Positions 26,737-33,826 of a DNA stretch of 46,180 nucleotides are shown here, one piece after another. Positions within the stretch are counted from its first letter, which is position 1. Each line of letters starts with the position of its first letter. Source of the stretch: an uncultured Ruminococcus sp. (GTDB lineage: Bacteria; Bacillota; Clostridia; Oscillospirales; Ruminococcaceae); assembly GCF_947301925.1 (NCBI RefSeq), contig NZ_CAMYUE010000019.1:1-46180 (forward strand). Direction: 5' to 3'. The notes under the pieces were generated by a model. That model saw only the letters and a list, made by a program, of their open reading frames with translations. It searched no databases and was not told the origin of the DNA. Made by a program: the position numbers and the translations under genes.

Positions 26737-26967
26737 ATGTCTAAAGTAATCAATATCAACGGTATGGCTGTAAAGGTCATTGATAATACTGAAAAACAAG
26801 AAACGCTTTCTCAGGAAGATAAAGACATGGATATCAGAGCGAAGGAAGCTGTAAAAGCTGCACTTGAAAAAGCCAAAGTATGCAAGAAACCCATTGCTCG
26901 CTATGACATAGAAACCAAGAGAGCATATATTGAGGATGCAGAAGGCAATAGAAGATATGTTGAATAA
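26737..26967 (+). CDS. Small putative antitoxin-like partner of zeta-type kinase
   Basis: 76 residues, highly charged and mostly helical (EKQETLSQEDKDMDIRAKEAVKAALEKAK), ending in a short strand region (IARYDIETKRAYIEDAEGNRRYVE). AAAGGAGG lies nine bases before the ATG. It overlaps the kinase gene by 11 nt. Location and size are those of an antitoxin or a small accessory protein, but no antitoxin family is recognised. Confidence 0.5.
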   Translation: MSKVININGMAVKVIDNTEKQETLSQEDKDMDIRAKEAVKAALEKAKVCKKPIARYDIETKRAYIEDAEGNRRYVE

Positions 26968-27511
26968 AAAACCTATGATACTTGTATTCGCCGGTCCAAA
27001 CGGCTCAGGCAAAAGTACAATAACTCAGTATTTCGATAAAGTCGGAACATACACTAACGCTGATGAAATCGTAGCTGCTACCGGTATGAGCAACGAAGAC
27101 GCAGCCGTCTTTGCTGATAAGAAAAGATACGAAGCAATTGAGAGTAAGGAAGATTTCACCTTTGAAACTGTATTATCTTCGCACTACAAACTTGATATTC
27201 TTAGAAAAGCTAAAGAAAACGGCTATTTTATAAAGTGTATATTCGTACTGACAAATGATCCGCTGATAAATGTATCTCGTGTTGAAACAAGAGTTGCTTC
27301 TGGCGGACACAACGTTGATAAAGATAAGATAGTTTCAAGATACTACAAGTCTTTAGCAAATATCAAGCATCTTATTGAACTCTGTGATATACTCCATGTT
27401 TATGATAACACAGTTGAACCTGTCAGAATAATCAGAAAACATAAGGAAGATATATCGATCTATTCTAATGAGTTCTGGAGTGAAGAAGAACTACTCCGCT
27501 TGTTGCAATGA
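26957..27511 (+). CDS. Zeta-toxin-like P-loop kinase
   Basis: 184 residues from ATG 26957. Walker A is FAGPNGSGKST near the N-terminus. NADEIVAATG corresponds to the zeta-type substrate-binding Asp region. FETVLSSHYKLDILRKAKENGY and RVETRVASGGHNVDKDKIVSRYYKSL match the zeta/AAA_33 kinase fold with its conserved Arg/His basic loop. Zeta toxins phosphorylate UDP-N-acetylglucosamine; many chromosomal homologues have unknown substrates. Followed by a clear terminator at 27541. Confidence 0.7.
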   Translation: MLNKKPMILVFAGPNGSGKSTITQYFDKVGTYTNADEIVAATGMSNEDAAVFADKKRYEAIESKEDFTFETVLSSHYKLDILRKAKENGYFIKCIFVLTNDPLINVSRVETRVASGGHNVDKDKIVSRYYKSLANIKHLIELCDILHVYDNTVEPVRIIRKHKEDISIYSNEFWSEEELLRLLQ

Positions 27512-27540
27512 TTTATATCAAAAAGAACTATATAATCAAA

Positions 27541-27567
27541 ATGCTCAGGAATAGTCCTGAGCATTTT
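27541..27567 (+). terminator. Intrinsic terminator after zeta-like kinase
   Basis: ATGCTCAGGA / TCCTGAGCAT stem with ATAG loop and five T residues, 29 nt after the stop. Confidence 0.85.
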
Positions 27568-27593
27568 TCGTCTTAGTCGGTATCTTGGTCGCT

Positions 27594-27619
27594 AACTTGG
27601 TCGGTCGAGCGACCAAGTT
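27594..27619. repeat. Perfect inverted repeat, intergenic
   Basis: AACTTGGTCG and CGACCAAGTT form a 10-bp stem around GTCGAG; a related TTGGTCG copy precedes it at 27584. No T run follows, so it is less likely a terminator; it could be a protein-binding site or the end of an integrated segment. Confidence 0.45.
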
Positions 27620-27727
27620 GAAAAATCAACCAGCTTTCGCACATAATCGCCTCTTCTAATATACCCTACTTCAGAAGTTTCACAAGTTATGTAATAGAGG
27701 CTTTTCTCTTATGTTATGTCAAACGAT

Positions 27728-27925
27728 TTATCTGTAATCCATGGAAACGTCCTCAAAAGAGCGCTCTCCGCGAATGTATGCCTCATATGCGACTTCTGCA
27801 TCTTTGCCGTGAAATACAGAGCATATCCCGCACATATCGCAGTCTGCAATACATGGAAATCTTTCTTTGACATAGTTCCTGCGTTCTTCGGCAGTAGAAT
27901 TGAATATTTCAGGTGCTGTTGCCAT
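27728..27925 (-). CDS. Cys-rich small protein, paralogue B
   Basis: 65 residues. Core CIADCDMCGIC looks like a metal or Fe-S ligand cluster, flanked by TAEERRNYVKERF before and GKDAEVAYEAYIRGERSFEDVS after. It is clearly paralogous to the next gene upstream (27937-28161), sharing the T-x-EER start, the Cys cluster and the Y-x-x-YI-x-G-(K/E)-R-(E/S) region. Last gene of a three-gene minus-strand operon with an HD-domain protein. Function unknown. Confidence 0.65.
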   Translation of the reverse strand: MATAPEIFNSTAEERRNYVKERFPCIADCDMCGICSVFHGKDAEVAYEAYIRGERSFEDVSMDYR

Positions 27926-27936
27926 ATGCAGTCACC

Positions 27937-28161
27937 TCATCTGATCAGCCGATTCTGGCGGTATTGCTCCATATACGTCCTATTGATCTCGCTGATCTCG
28001 CGTTTCCCGTCAATATAATCCTGATAAATGCCAAATGGACTACCGCCGCCAAGCCAGCAGGATGAACAGTTTTCACATCCTCCGCCGCCACAGTCAAGTG
28101 ACTCTCTAATAATCTGTTCACGTTCTTCACGCGTCGTATCCTTAATCAGAATTGATCTCAT
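27937..28161 (-). CDS. Cys-rich small protein, paralogue A
   Basis: 74 residues from ATG 28161 (GGAGG seven bases upstream). Cys cluster CGGGGCENCSSC, then GIYQDYIDGKREISEINRTYME. Paralogous to the downstream gene; the duplicated pair is separated by 11 nt. The cysteine spacing suggests binding of a metal or Fe-S cluster. It follows the HD-domain gene by 13 nt. No function recognised. Confidence 0.65.
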   Translation of the reverse strand: MRSILIKDTTREEREQIIRESLDCGGGGCENCSSCWLGGGSPFGIYQDYIDGKREISEINRTYMEQYRQNRLIR

Positions 28162-28174
28162 AAAACAGCCTCCT

Positions 28175-28780
28175 TTATAGAATCGCTCCTGCTTTACCCA
28201 TCTCAGCATTAATGATATCTTCACTGTCAGCCATTGCCTGCAAGGTCATGGTAAGCAGCTTGTCAAGCTCCCACCCGAGCTGTTCAGCACCGCGCTCAAT
28301 TACTTCTCTTGAACATCCTGCGGCGAAGCCTTTACTCTTATACTTCTTTTTCAGAGATTTGAGTTCCATATCTTTTGTGCTTTTGGACGGACGCATAAGC
28401 GCAGCAGCCCAGATCAGACCTGTCAGTTCGTCAACCGCAAAAAGAACCTTTTCCATTTCGTGTATCGGTTCTACATCAATAGTCACGCCACAGCCTACTG
28501 TTATTCCATAGCCGTGAGAACATACTGCGTGGATTATATCCTCGCTTACTCCACCGTTTTTCAGCAGTTCAGGTGCTTTTAGACAGTGTTCTTCGGGATA
28601 CAGCTCAAAATCAATGTCATGGAGCAGTCCGACGATACCCCAGTATTCAGATTCAGTTCCATATCCAAGCTCATTTGAAAACCACTTCATTACTGCTTCA
28701 ACAGTCAGAGCGTGCTGAATATGAAATGGATCTTTGTTGTATTTTTTCAACAGCTCAAAAGCTTCATTTCTTGTTATCAT
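28175..28780 (-). CDS. HD-domain hydrolase
   Basis: 201 residues from ATG 28780 (GAGGTATAATT upstream). HD-superfamily metal-binding motifs: HIQHALTVEAVMKWF, GLLHDIDFELYPEEH, and downstream HAVCSHGYG and DELTGLIWAAALMRP. This resembles the bacterial HDIG-type subfamily of predicted nucleotide or phosphate hydrolases. First gene of an operon with two Cys-rich small proteins. Substrate unknown. Confidence 0.8.
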   Translation of the reverse strand: MITRNEAFELLKKYNKDPFHIQHALTVEAVMKWFSNELGYGTESEYWGIVGLLHDIDFELYPEEHCLKAPELLKNGGVSEDIIHAVCSHGYGITVGCGVTIDVEPIHEMEKVLFAVDELTGLIWAAALMRPSKSTKDMELKSLKKKYKSKGFAAGCSREVIERGAEQLGWELDKLLTMTLQAMADSEDIINAEMGKAGAIL

Positions 28781-28933
28781 AATTATACCTCTCATAAGTC
28801 ATTTTGTCTCTTTTTTCAGAGCTTTTTCTATAGTCAACAGTATACATATAAAAACTACGTATTTAATATGATTATATATCGTAATTGTGGATTTGTCAAT
28901 AACATACGTATAGCAATGAATAAGATCAGAAAT

Positions 28934-28970
28934 AAACAGCATCGCAAGCAATTCACCTGCGATGCTGTTT
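28934..28970. terminator. Hairpin terminator after binding-protein gene
   Basis: 13-bp inverted repeat (AAACAGCATCGCA / TGCGATGCTGTTT), 11 nt beyond the minus-strand stop at 28982. Confidence 0.75.
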
Positions 28971-28981
28971 CAAAATTACCG

Positions 28982-30160
28982 TTATTCAAATTCGTTGAAA
29001 TGATCTTCCAATGACTTGTAAATGTCATCTGAACCCTCAGCTAAAATACTGTCGAGAGCCTTCTTGTATATGTCGGTATTGTAGTGTGATTCGATATCGT
29101 AATCTTCTGTATATCCAAGATCAACGATAGTATCTTTAAGTGTGAGTGTTCCCTTCTTGTCAGGATCAGGACTGGATACGCTGTATCCGCCGTAAACCTC
29201 TGTATCAATGAAGTCCTCGTCAATGTCGATGTACTTCTTGACGTCTTTGATAGTTTTTTCATGGTCGGACTGAGTAAAGTGATATGCCTTAATGAATGCA
29301 CGTTCAATTGCTATGAATGTATTCGGAGTGCTGCTGAGATCGGAAGTCTTTGCGACCTGACGGCAGCAGGGCTGGTTCTCAAGAGCTTTTTCATGTGCGC
29401 AGTAGTAAACTACTTTATAGCCCTGCGACTTTGCAAGCGAAGCATAGGGTGAGTATACCGAAGCTGCGTCGATAGTACTGTTGAGGAGAGCTGCATAGGC
29501 GTCCTTCTGGCTGTCAAAATATACGATATTGACCTTGTCAGCTCCCTCGCCTATCTCAATGTTTGCATTTTTCAGCAGTATCTGGAGCTCTGCGTCCTGT
29601 ACGCTGTTCTTGACTGAAGCGACATTTCTACCCTTGAGGACTTCCACGCCTGCCTCGTCCTTGTCAGCAAATTCGGACTTGATAACATAGCCGTGACCAT
29701 TTGTCATTGCACCGCCGAATATCGACACCTCATGTCCCTGACTCTGGAAAGTAAGTGTGGGAACTGAACCTATAAAAGCAACATCGAGCTTGTCGGATTC
29801 GATACCGTTTATGAGCTCAGAAGCACTTGAAAACTGGGTAAGAGTAACTTTAAGTCCCTCTTCCTTGAAGTAGCCCTCTTCTGCTGCTACAAATGCGAGA
29901 AGATGTGCTGTGGAGTTCAGGTAGCCGATGTTGATATCGGTCTTTTCGGGAGAACCTATTTCAACTTTAGCTGTTTCTGTTGTACTTTCAGAAGGGCTTT
30001 CGGATGTTGCTGCACTTTCAGTTGTATTCTCGGCTGTTGTGAGGCTTGTAGTAGTAGTTTCGCTCTTTTCTGAGGAGCTTGACTCATTGAGTCCCGAGCA
30101 ACCTGTAAACAATGCCGCAGCGGCAATTACGGATATTAACTTTAATCTGTTATTTTTCAT
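28982..30160 (-). CDS. NitT/SsuA-type ABC substrate-binding lipoprotein (orphan)
   Basis: 392 residues. Lipoprotein signal peptide with lipobox LFTGC (Cys21), a Ser/Thr/Glu-rich linker, then an NMT1/SsuA fold: INIGYLNSTAHLLAFVAAEEGYFKEEGLKVTLTQF and DVAFIGSVPTLTFQSQGHEVSIFGG. This family feeds sulfonate, taurine, nitrate or thiamine-precursor transporters. No permease or ATPase gene adjoins it. It is transcribed alone from an ATTGGACA-type promoter shared with the nitrogenase-like operon, behind a short ORF ending in Cys-Cys codons. A sulfur compound as ligand is inferred from this context. Confidence 0.85.
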   Translation of the reverse strand: MKNNRLKLISVIAAAALFTGCSGLNESSSSEKSETTTTSLTTAENTTESAATSESPSESTTETAKVEIGSPEKTDINIGYLNSTAHLLAFVAAEEGYFKEEGLKVTLTQFSSASELINGIESDKLDVAFIGSVPTLTFQSQGHEVSIFGGAMTNGHGYVIKSEFADKDEAGVEVLKGRNVASVKNSVQDAELQILLKNANIEIGEGADKVNIVYFDSQKDAYAALLNSTIDAASVYSPYASLAKSQGYKVVYYCAHEKALENQPCCRQVAKTSDLSSTPNTFIAIERAFIKAYHFTQSDHEKTIKDVKKYIDIDEDFIDTEVYGGYSVSSPDPDKKGTLTLKDTIVDLGYTEDYDIESHYNTDIYKKALDSILAEGSDDIYKSLEDHFNEFE

Positions 30161-30208
30161 TTTTTTTCACCTTTTGACCTTTCTATTCATCATTTCTTTT
30201 CTCATTAA

Positions 30209-30265
30209 TCAATCAGTACAACATCGCATTCGCATCGTACTAAAAATGAATAGTGTATCTCTCAT
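30209..30265 (-). CDS. Leader peptide MRDTLFIFSTMRMRCCTD
   Basis: 18 codons, ATG at 30265, with AGAGGTG six bases upstream; an in-frame ATG lies two codons earlier. Two consecutive Cys codons (TGT TGT) lie three codons before the stop. It sits between the regulon promoter and the binding-protein start, which is 48 nt beyond its stop. No terminator hairpin lies in that gap, so control, if any, would be translational. Polycysteine leader ORFs are known to sense cysteine supply in mycobacteria. Confidence 0.55.
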   Translation of the reverse strand: MRDTLFIFSTMRMRCCTD

Positions 30266-30296
30266 TATCATCACCTCTTGTTTTTTCTATGCATTT

Positions 30297-30327
30297 ATCA
30301 TAACATACGGAAACTAAGATGTCCAAT
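30297..30327 (-). promoter_or_regulatory. Regulon promoter of binding-protein gene (ATTGGACA-N17-TATGAT)
   Basis: ATTGGACA at 30327-30320; -10 TATGAT at 30302-30297; 17 nt between. One of six promoters in the window with the same extended -35 box. Divergent from the rrf2 promoter about 55 bp away. Confidence 0.7.
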
Positions 30328-30380
30328 ACATGAAATGCATTAGCATTAATAGAAAAAACGTATATTCAGAAAGCTTGAAA

Positions 30381-30411
30381 ATCGGACAATGATATGCTAA
30401 ACTGATATTAT
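30381..30411 (+). promoter_or_regulatory. Regulon promoter of rrf2-like regulator (ATCGGACA-N17-TATTAT)
   Basis: ATCGGACA at 30381-30388, 17-nt spacer, -10 TATTAT at 30406-30411. It shares the extended -35 with one substitution (C for T), as might be expected for a weaker autoregulated site. Confidence 0.65.
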
Positions 30412-30432
30412 CATTATAAACGAGGTGAAAAA

Positions 30433-30888
30433 ATGAGAATATCCACAAAAGTCGAATGCGGTATCATAGCATTGCTTGATATAGCCTTAAACGCAAACAA
30501 TGAAAATACGGTAAAAGTCAACTCAATATCAAGGAGAAATAATATTTCCGCCAAATATCTTGAACAGATTCTTCCGCTTCTGAAACAGTCCAACCTTATC
30601 AGCAGCGTCAAGGGCTCAAGCGGAGGATACAGGTTACAGCGCGAGCTTGGGGATATTACTCTGTACGAGATTGTGAATGCGCTTGACAGTTCCATACTTG
30701 CATCGTCGGAATTCAGCAAAGATCTGGAACAGAACGCAACAGATGCAATAGAAAGGTGCCTTTGGAGACCTATGACCAGTTACCTTCACAAATATACGCA
30801 AAGTATGACCTTAAAAGATCTTACGGATATTTACTATGAGCGAAAAAAATACAACGATGATATTTCATTTATATGTGTACATGTATAG
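30433..30888 (+). CDS. Rrf2-family regulator, CymR-like
   Basis: 151 residues. N-terminal winged helix (MRISTKVECGIIALLDIAL ... SISRRNNISAKYLEQILPLLKQSNLISSVKGSSGGYRLQR) is diagnostic for Rrf2. The three clustered Cys that hold the IscR/NsrR Fe-S cluster are absent; only single Cys remain. That places it nearer CymR, which represses cysteine and sulfur-uptake genes in Firmicutes. GAGGTG lies five bases before the ATG. It is divergent from the binding-protein gene and carries the shared promoter motif itself, so it is the best candidate for regulator of the ATTGGACA set (inference). Confidence 0.85.
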   Translation: MRISTKVECGIIALLDIALNANNENTVKVNSISRRNNISAKYLEQILPLLKQSNLISSVKGSSGGYRLQRELGDITLYEIVNALDSSILASSEFSKDLEQNATDAIERCLWRPMTSYLHKYTQSMTLKDLTDIYYERKKYNDDISFICVHV

Positions 30889-30908
30889 TAATAAGGTCAA
30901 TACCTGAT

Positions 30909-30946
30909 CGGGACAGTTGATTTTTCAGCTGTCCCGTTTATTTTTT
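30909..30946 (+). terminator. Intrinsic terminator of rrf2 gene
   Basis: CGGGACAG / CTGTCCCG stem followed by TTTATTTTTT, 20 nt after the rrf2 stop. Confidence 0.85.
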
Positions 30947-30960
30947 ACATGCAAAATGAA

Positions 30961-30991
30961 ACCGCCCGGACCTGATGAAAGTCCGGGCGGT
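30961..30991 (-). terminator. Hairpin terminator of small-ORF transcript
   Basis: ACCGCCCGGAC / GTCCGGGCGGT inverted repeat immediately downstream of the stop at 30996 on the minus strand; the T run is poor. Confidence 0.7.
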
Positions 30992-30995
30992 ATTG

Positions 30996-31139
30996 TTATT
31001 CTTCTTCGGTATCAGTTATGACGTCATCTTTAGAAACTGTTCGGGGATGAAACACCACATTCCCTGTTTCTGTACTAATGAAATACATATCGTTTTCAAA
31101 CAGTTTTTTCAGCAAGCTAATGGAACTCTTTATCATCAT
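30996..31139 (-). CDS. 47-aa small protein of the regulon
   Basis: 47 residues from ATG 31139, with AAAGGTG six bases upstream; longer readings of the frame lack a ribosome site. The N-terminus is basic and helical (MMIKSSISLLKKLFENDMYF), the C-terminus acidic (SKDDVITDTEEE). It is the only stand-alone ORF on a transcript starting at the 31355 regulon promoter, behind a leader peptide, and has its own terminator. Not recognised; could be a small sulfur-metabolism regulator or a metallocluster accessory peptide. Confidence 0.5.
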   Translation of the reverse strand: MMIKSSISLLKKLFENDMYFISTETGNVVFHPRTVSKDDVITDTEEE

Positions 31140-31205
31140 GATCAACACCTTTTTATATTTCTTATGGCACATATTATTACGGAAGGTCATTTAAGAACGT
31201 TCAGT

Positions 31206-31292
31206 TCAACATCGTCCTGCTTTCCACATCCGCTCTGTACAAATGAGCACTGAGCGGAAAATGTGCTGTATGGAATTCTTACTTGTTACCAT
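31206..31292 (-). CDS. Leader peptide homologous to the lysR leader
   Basis: 28 codons, ATG at 31292, with GAAAGGAG eight bases upstream. The peptide contains RSVLICTERMWKAGRC at its end, with Cys at codon 18 and as the last codon. It aligns without gaps to the lysR leader (RSIVRGTDRMCSTGRF). Of about 15 base changes in the aligned stretch, eight fall in third codon positions, which supports this frame as translated. It precedes the 47-aa ORF. Confidence 0.5.
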   Translation of the reverse strand: MVTSKNSIQHIFRSVLICTERMWKAGRC

Positions 31293-31324
31293 TTGTACAG
31301 CTCCTTTCCTGTGGGGGTATATAT

Positions 31325-31355
31325 ATTATAACCTGTATTTTACTGCTTGTCCAAT
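31325..31355 (-). promoter_or_regulatory. Regulon promoter of small-ORF transcript (ATTGGACA-N17-TATAAT)
   Basis: ATTGGACA at 31355-31348, 17 nt, TATAAT at 31330-31325. Upstream, CCAATC at 31370-31375 forms an inverted repeat with the GATTGG of the box. Lies directly after the end of the nitrogenase-like operon. Confidence 0.75.
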
Positions 31356-31397
31356 CCTAATGATTGATTGGAAGCTATAAAAGCAGGCTATATGCTG

Positions 31398-31619
31398 TCA
31401 GTTTTTTATGATATTATTAAGCTGAGCCACAAGCTTTTCCGTTTCAAGTCCGTGAACAGCAGCCGCGTCGCTGATAGTTTCAACGCCAGACGAGGGACAG
31501 CCCAGACAATGCAGACCTATGCTGAAAAGCAGGTCTGCCGTCTCGGGATGAAAGAGAACAAGATCACCTATAAGCGTGTTTGGAGTCACAGTTTCAACTC
31601 TGTCGATATCTATTTTCAT
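31398..31619 (-). CDS. DUF1858-domain redox protein
   Basis: 73 residues covering one DUF1858 domain: TLIGDLVLFHPETADLLFSIGLHCLGCPSSGVETISDAAAVHGLETEKLV. The CxxC (CLGC) is the redox disulfide of this family, which is often linked to hybrid-cluster or Fe-S proteins. It starts 8 nt after the NifH-like stop, so it is the last gene of the nitrogenase-like operon. A role in electron or sulfur transfer to the reductase is plausible but inferred. Confidence 0.8.
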   Translation of the reverse strand: MKIDIDRVETVTPNTLIGDLVLFHPETADLLFSIGLHCLGCPSSGVETISDAAAVHGLETEKLVAQLNNIIKN

Positions 31620-31627
31620 GGAACACC

Positions 31628-32491
<864 letters not shown>

Positions 32492-32529
32492 TCACCTTTC
32501 ATTCTTGTATATTTGATAATTAGGATAAA

Positions 32530-32567
32530 ACTGTACCGCCGCGAGCAGAGAAATGCAGCGGTACAGT
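32530..32567 (-). other. Intercistronic hairpin between nifB-like and nifH-like genes
   Basis: ACTGTACCGC / GCGGTACAGT 10-bp perfect stem with a 17-nt loop, followed on the minus strand by TTTTAT. It may be a partial terminator or an RNA-processing stem-loop that raises the level of the NifH-like message relative to its neighbours. Confidence 0.65.
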
Positions 32568-32598
32568 ACAGGATAAAGTTCCTGCGGACATGAAACTG

Positions 32599-33474
32599 TC
32601 AGCCGTGTGAAAATGTATCCTTGTGCGCGATACGCTTTAAATATATCCGGTCGCCGTAGTCCTTTTCACCGGGAACTCCGATAGCATCCGCACGGCATCT
32701 CTGACAATGCCTGAATACATCTATGTATTTTGAAGCCTTTGCCCTTACTGCCTCAATCTGAGCGCAGGTGGGTTCTGGATAGTCTTTCAGTTCATTCTGA
32801 GGGATAAGTGGGATAATGTTGTAAATTGAAGCGCCTGCTGCTTTTACAGTTTTCGCTATCTCCTCGATGTGCTCATCATTTATGCCAATTACAAGCACTG
32901 TATTCACCTTTATAGTAATGCCTGCCGCACTGACTTTCCTTATGCCTTCAAGCTGATTCTTTATGAGTATCTCAGCCGCTTCGACTCCTGTATAGTGCTT
33001 GCCGTGATATAGGATACCACGATTGAGTTTAGCCTCTATTTCGGGATCAACGGCATTTACTGTGACCGTCAGCGAGTCGATATCAGTCGCTATTATCTCG
33101 TCCGCTTTTTCTGCAAGGAGAAGTCCGTTTGTGCTCATGCACTTCACAAGATCAGGAAAGTTTTTCTTTATCAGCCGGAATGTTTCGAGTGCATAATCCG
33201 ATGCAAGAGTATCTCCCGGACCTGCAATTCCTGCGACCTTTATAGCAGGGCAGAGTTCAAGCGATTTTTTTATAACGTCAATAGCATCCTCAGGTTTTAT
33301 CACCGTTGAAGCCACACCGGGACGCTTTTCGTAGTCGTTGATGCGCCTGTCACAGAATCGGCACTCAATATTGCAGGTGGGACTTATGGGAAGATGTATT
33401 CTTCCAGTTGAACCTTTCTTTCCTCGTGCGTAGCATGGGTGCTTGTCGGTCAGTTCTTCGTAGGAGATCGCCAT
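32599..33474 (-). CDS. nifB: NifB-like radical SAM maturase (without NifX domain)
   Basis: 291 residues from ATG 33474 (GGAGG seven bases upstream). HPCYARGKKG near the start, then the radical SAM motif CNIECRFC (Cys34, 38, 41) with DRRINDYEKRPGVAS as in NifB. VAGIAGPGDTLA is the SAM-binding region, and FRHCQRCRADAIGVPGEKDYG near the end is the conserved NifB CxxCRADAxG. NifB fuses two 4Fe-4S clusters into the 8Fe-9S-C precursor NifB-co. Usual NifB has a C-terminal NifX domain; here that domain is the separate gene just upstream. Overlaps it by 25 nt. Confidence 0.88.
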   Translation of the reverse strand: MAISYEELTDKHPCYARGKKGSTGRIHLPISPTCNIECRFCDRRINDYEKRPGVASTVIKPEDAIDVIKKSLELCPAIKVAGIAGPGDTLASDYALETFRLIKKNFPDLVKCMSTNGLLLAEKADEIIATDIDSLTVTVNAVDPEIEAKLNRGILYHGKHYTGVEAAEILIKNQLEGIRKVSAAGITIKVNTVLVIGINDEHIEEIAKTVKAAGASIYNIIPLIPQNELKDYPEPTCAQIEAVRAKASKYIDVFRHCQRCRADAIGVPGEKDYGDRIYLKRIAHKDTFSHG

Positions 33475-33815
33475 TCGTCCACCTCCCACAGCCTGTCGGC
33501 TATTATTTTTTCAATAAGCGGCTCAATAGGGAACGGTGCTTCGTAGACTGTAAGTCCGCGGCTTTCAAGCTGCTGTGAAGCACCTGAGCCTATCTTTGCC
33601 ACAACTACTGCGTGAACATCGCTGAGTACATCTATCACCTTGTCAAATGACGAATCATTGTGATAATGTCCCTGACAGACACGCTCAACTTCCCTTGTGC
33701 CGATAAATCTATATGTGTTATCGTCTATTTCGATTATATGAAATCTCTCTGCATGACCAAAATGCTGATTTACGACGATACCGTCTGTTGAAGCGACAGC
33801 TATTCTGTACGCCAT
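33450..33815 (-). CDS. NifX/NafY-type cofactor-carrier domain protein
   Basis: 121 residues: MAYRIAVASTDGIVVNQHFGHAERFHIIEID ... HAVVVAKIGSGASQQLESRGLTVYEAPFPIEPLIEKI, the dinitrogenase iron-molybdenum cofactor (NifX/NifB C-terminal) fold with the conserved NQHFGHAERF. It binds and carries NifB-co type clusters. Located between nifK-like and nifB-like with 11 nt and a 25-nt overlap. In typical nif clusters this domain is fused to NifB. Confidence 0.85.
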   Translation of the reverse strand: MAYRIAVASTDGIVVNQHFGHAERFHIIEIDDNTYRFIGTREVERVCQGHYHNDSSFDKVIDVLSDVHAVVVAKIGSGASQQLESRGLTVYEAPFPIEPLIEKIIADRLWEVDEWRSPTKN

Positions 33816-33826
33816 AATATCACCTC

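Noticed and set aside
27594..27619. Terminator interpretation of the AACTTGGTCG repeat
   Set aside because: No T run follows on either strand and a better terminator already lies at 27541-27567.
31206..31260. A second frame over the 31292 leader encodes a Cys-containing peptide (QCSFVQSGCGKQDD)
   Set aside because: It has no start codon and is preceded by an in-frame stop; base changes relative to the paralogous leader favour the other frame. A frameshifted product cannot be fully excluded.
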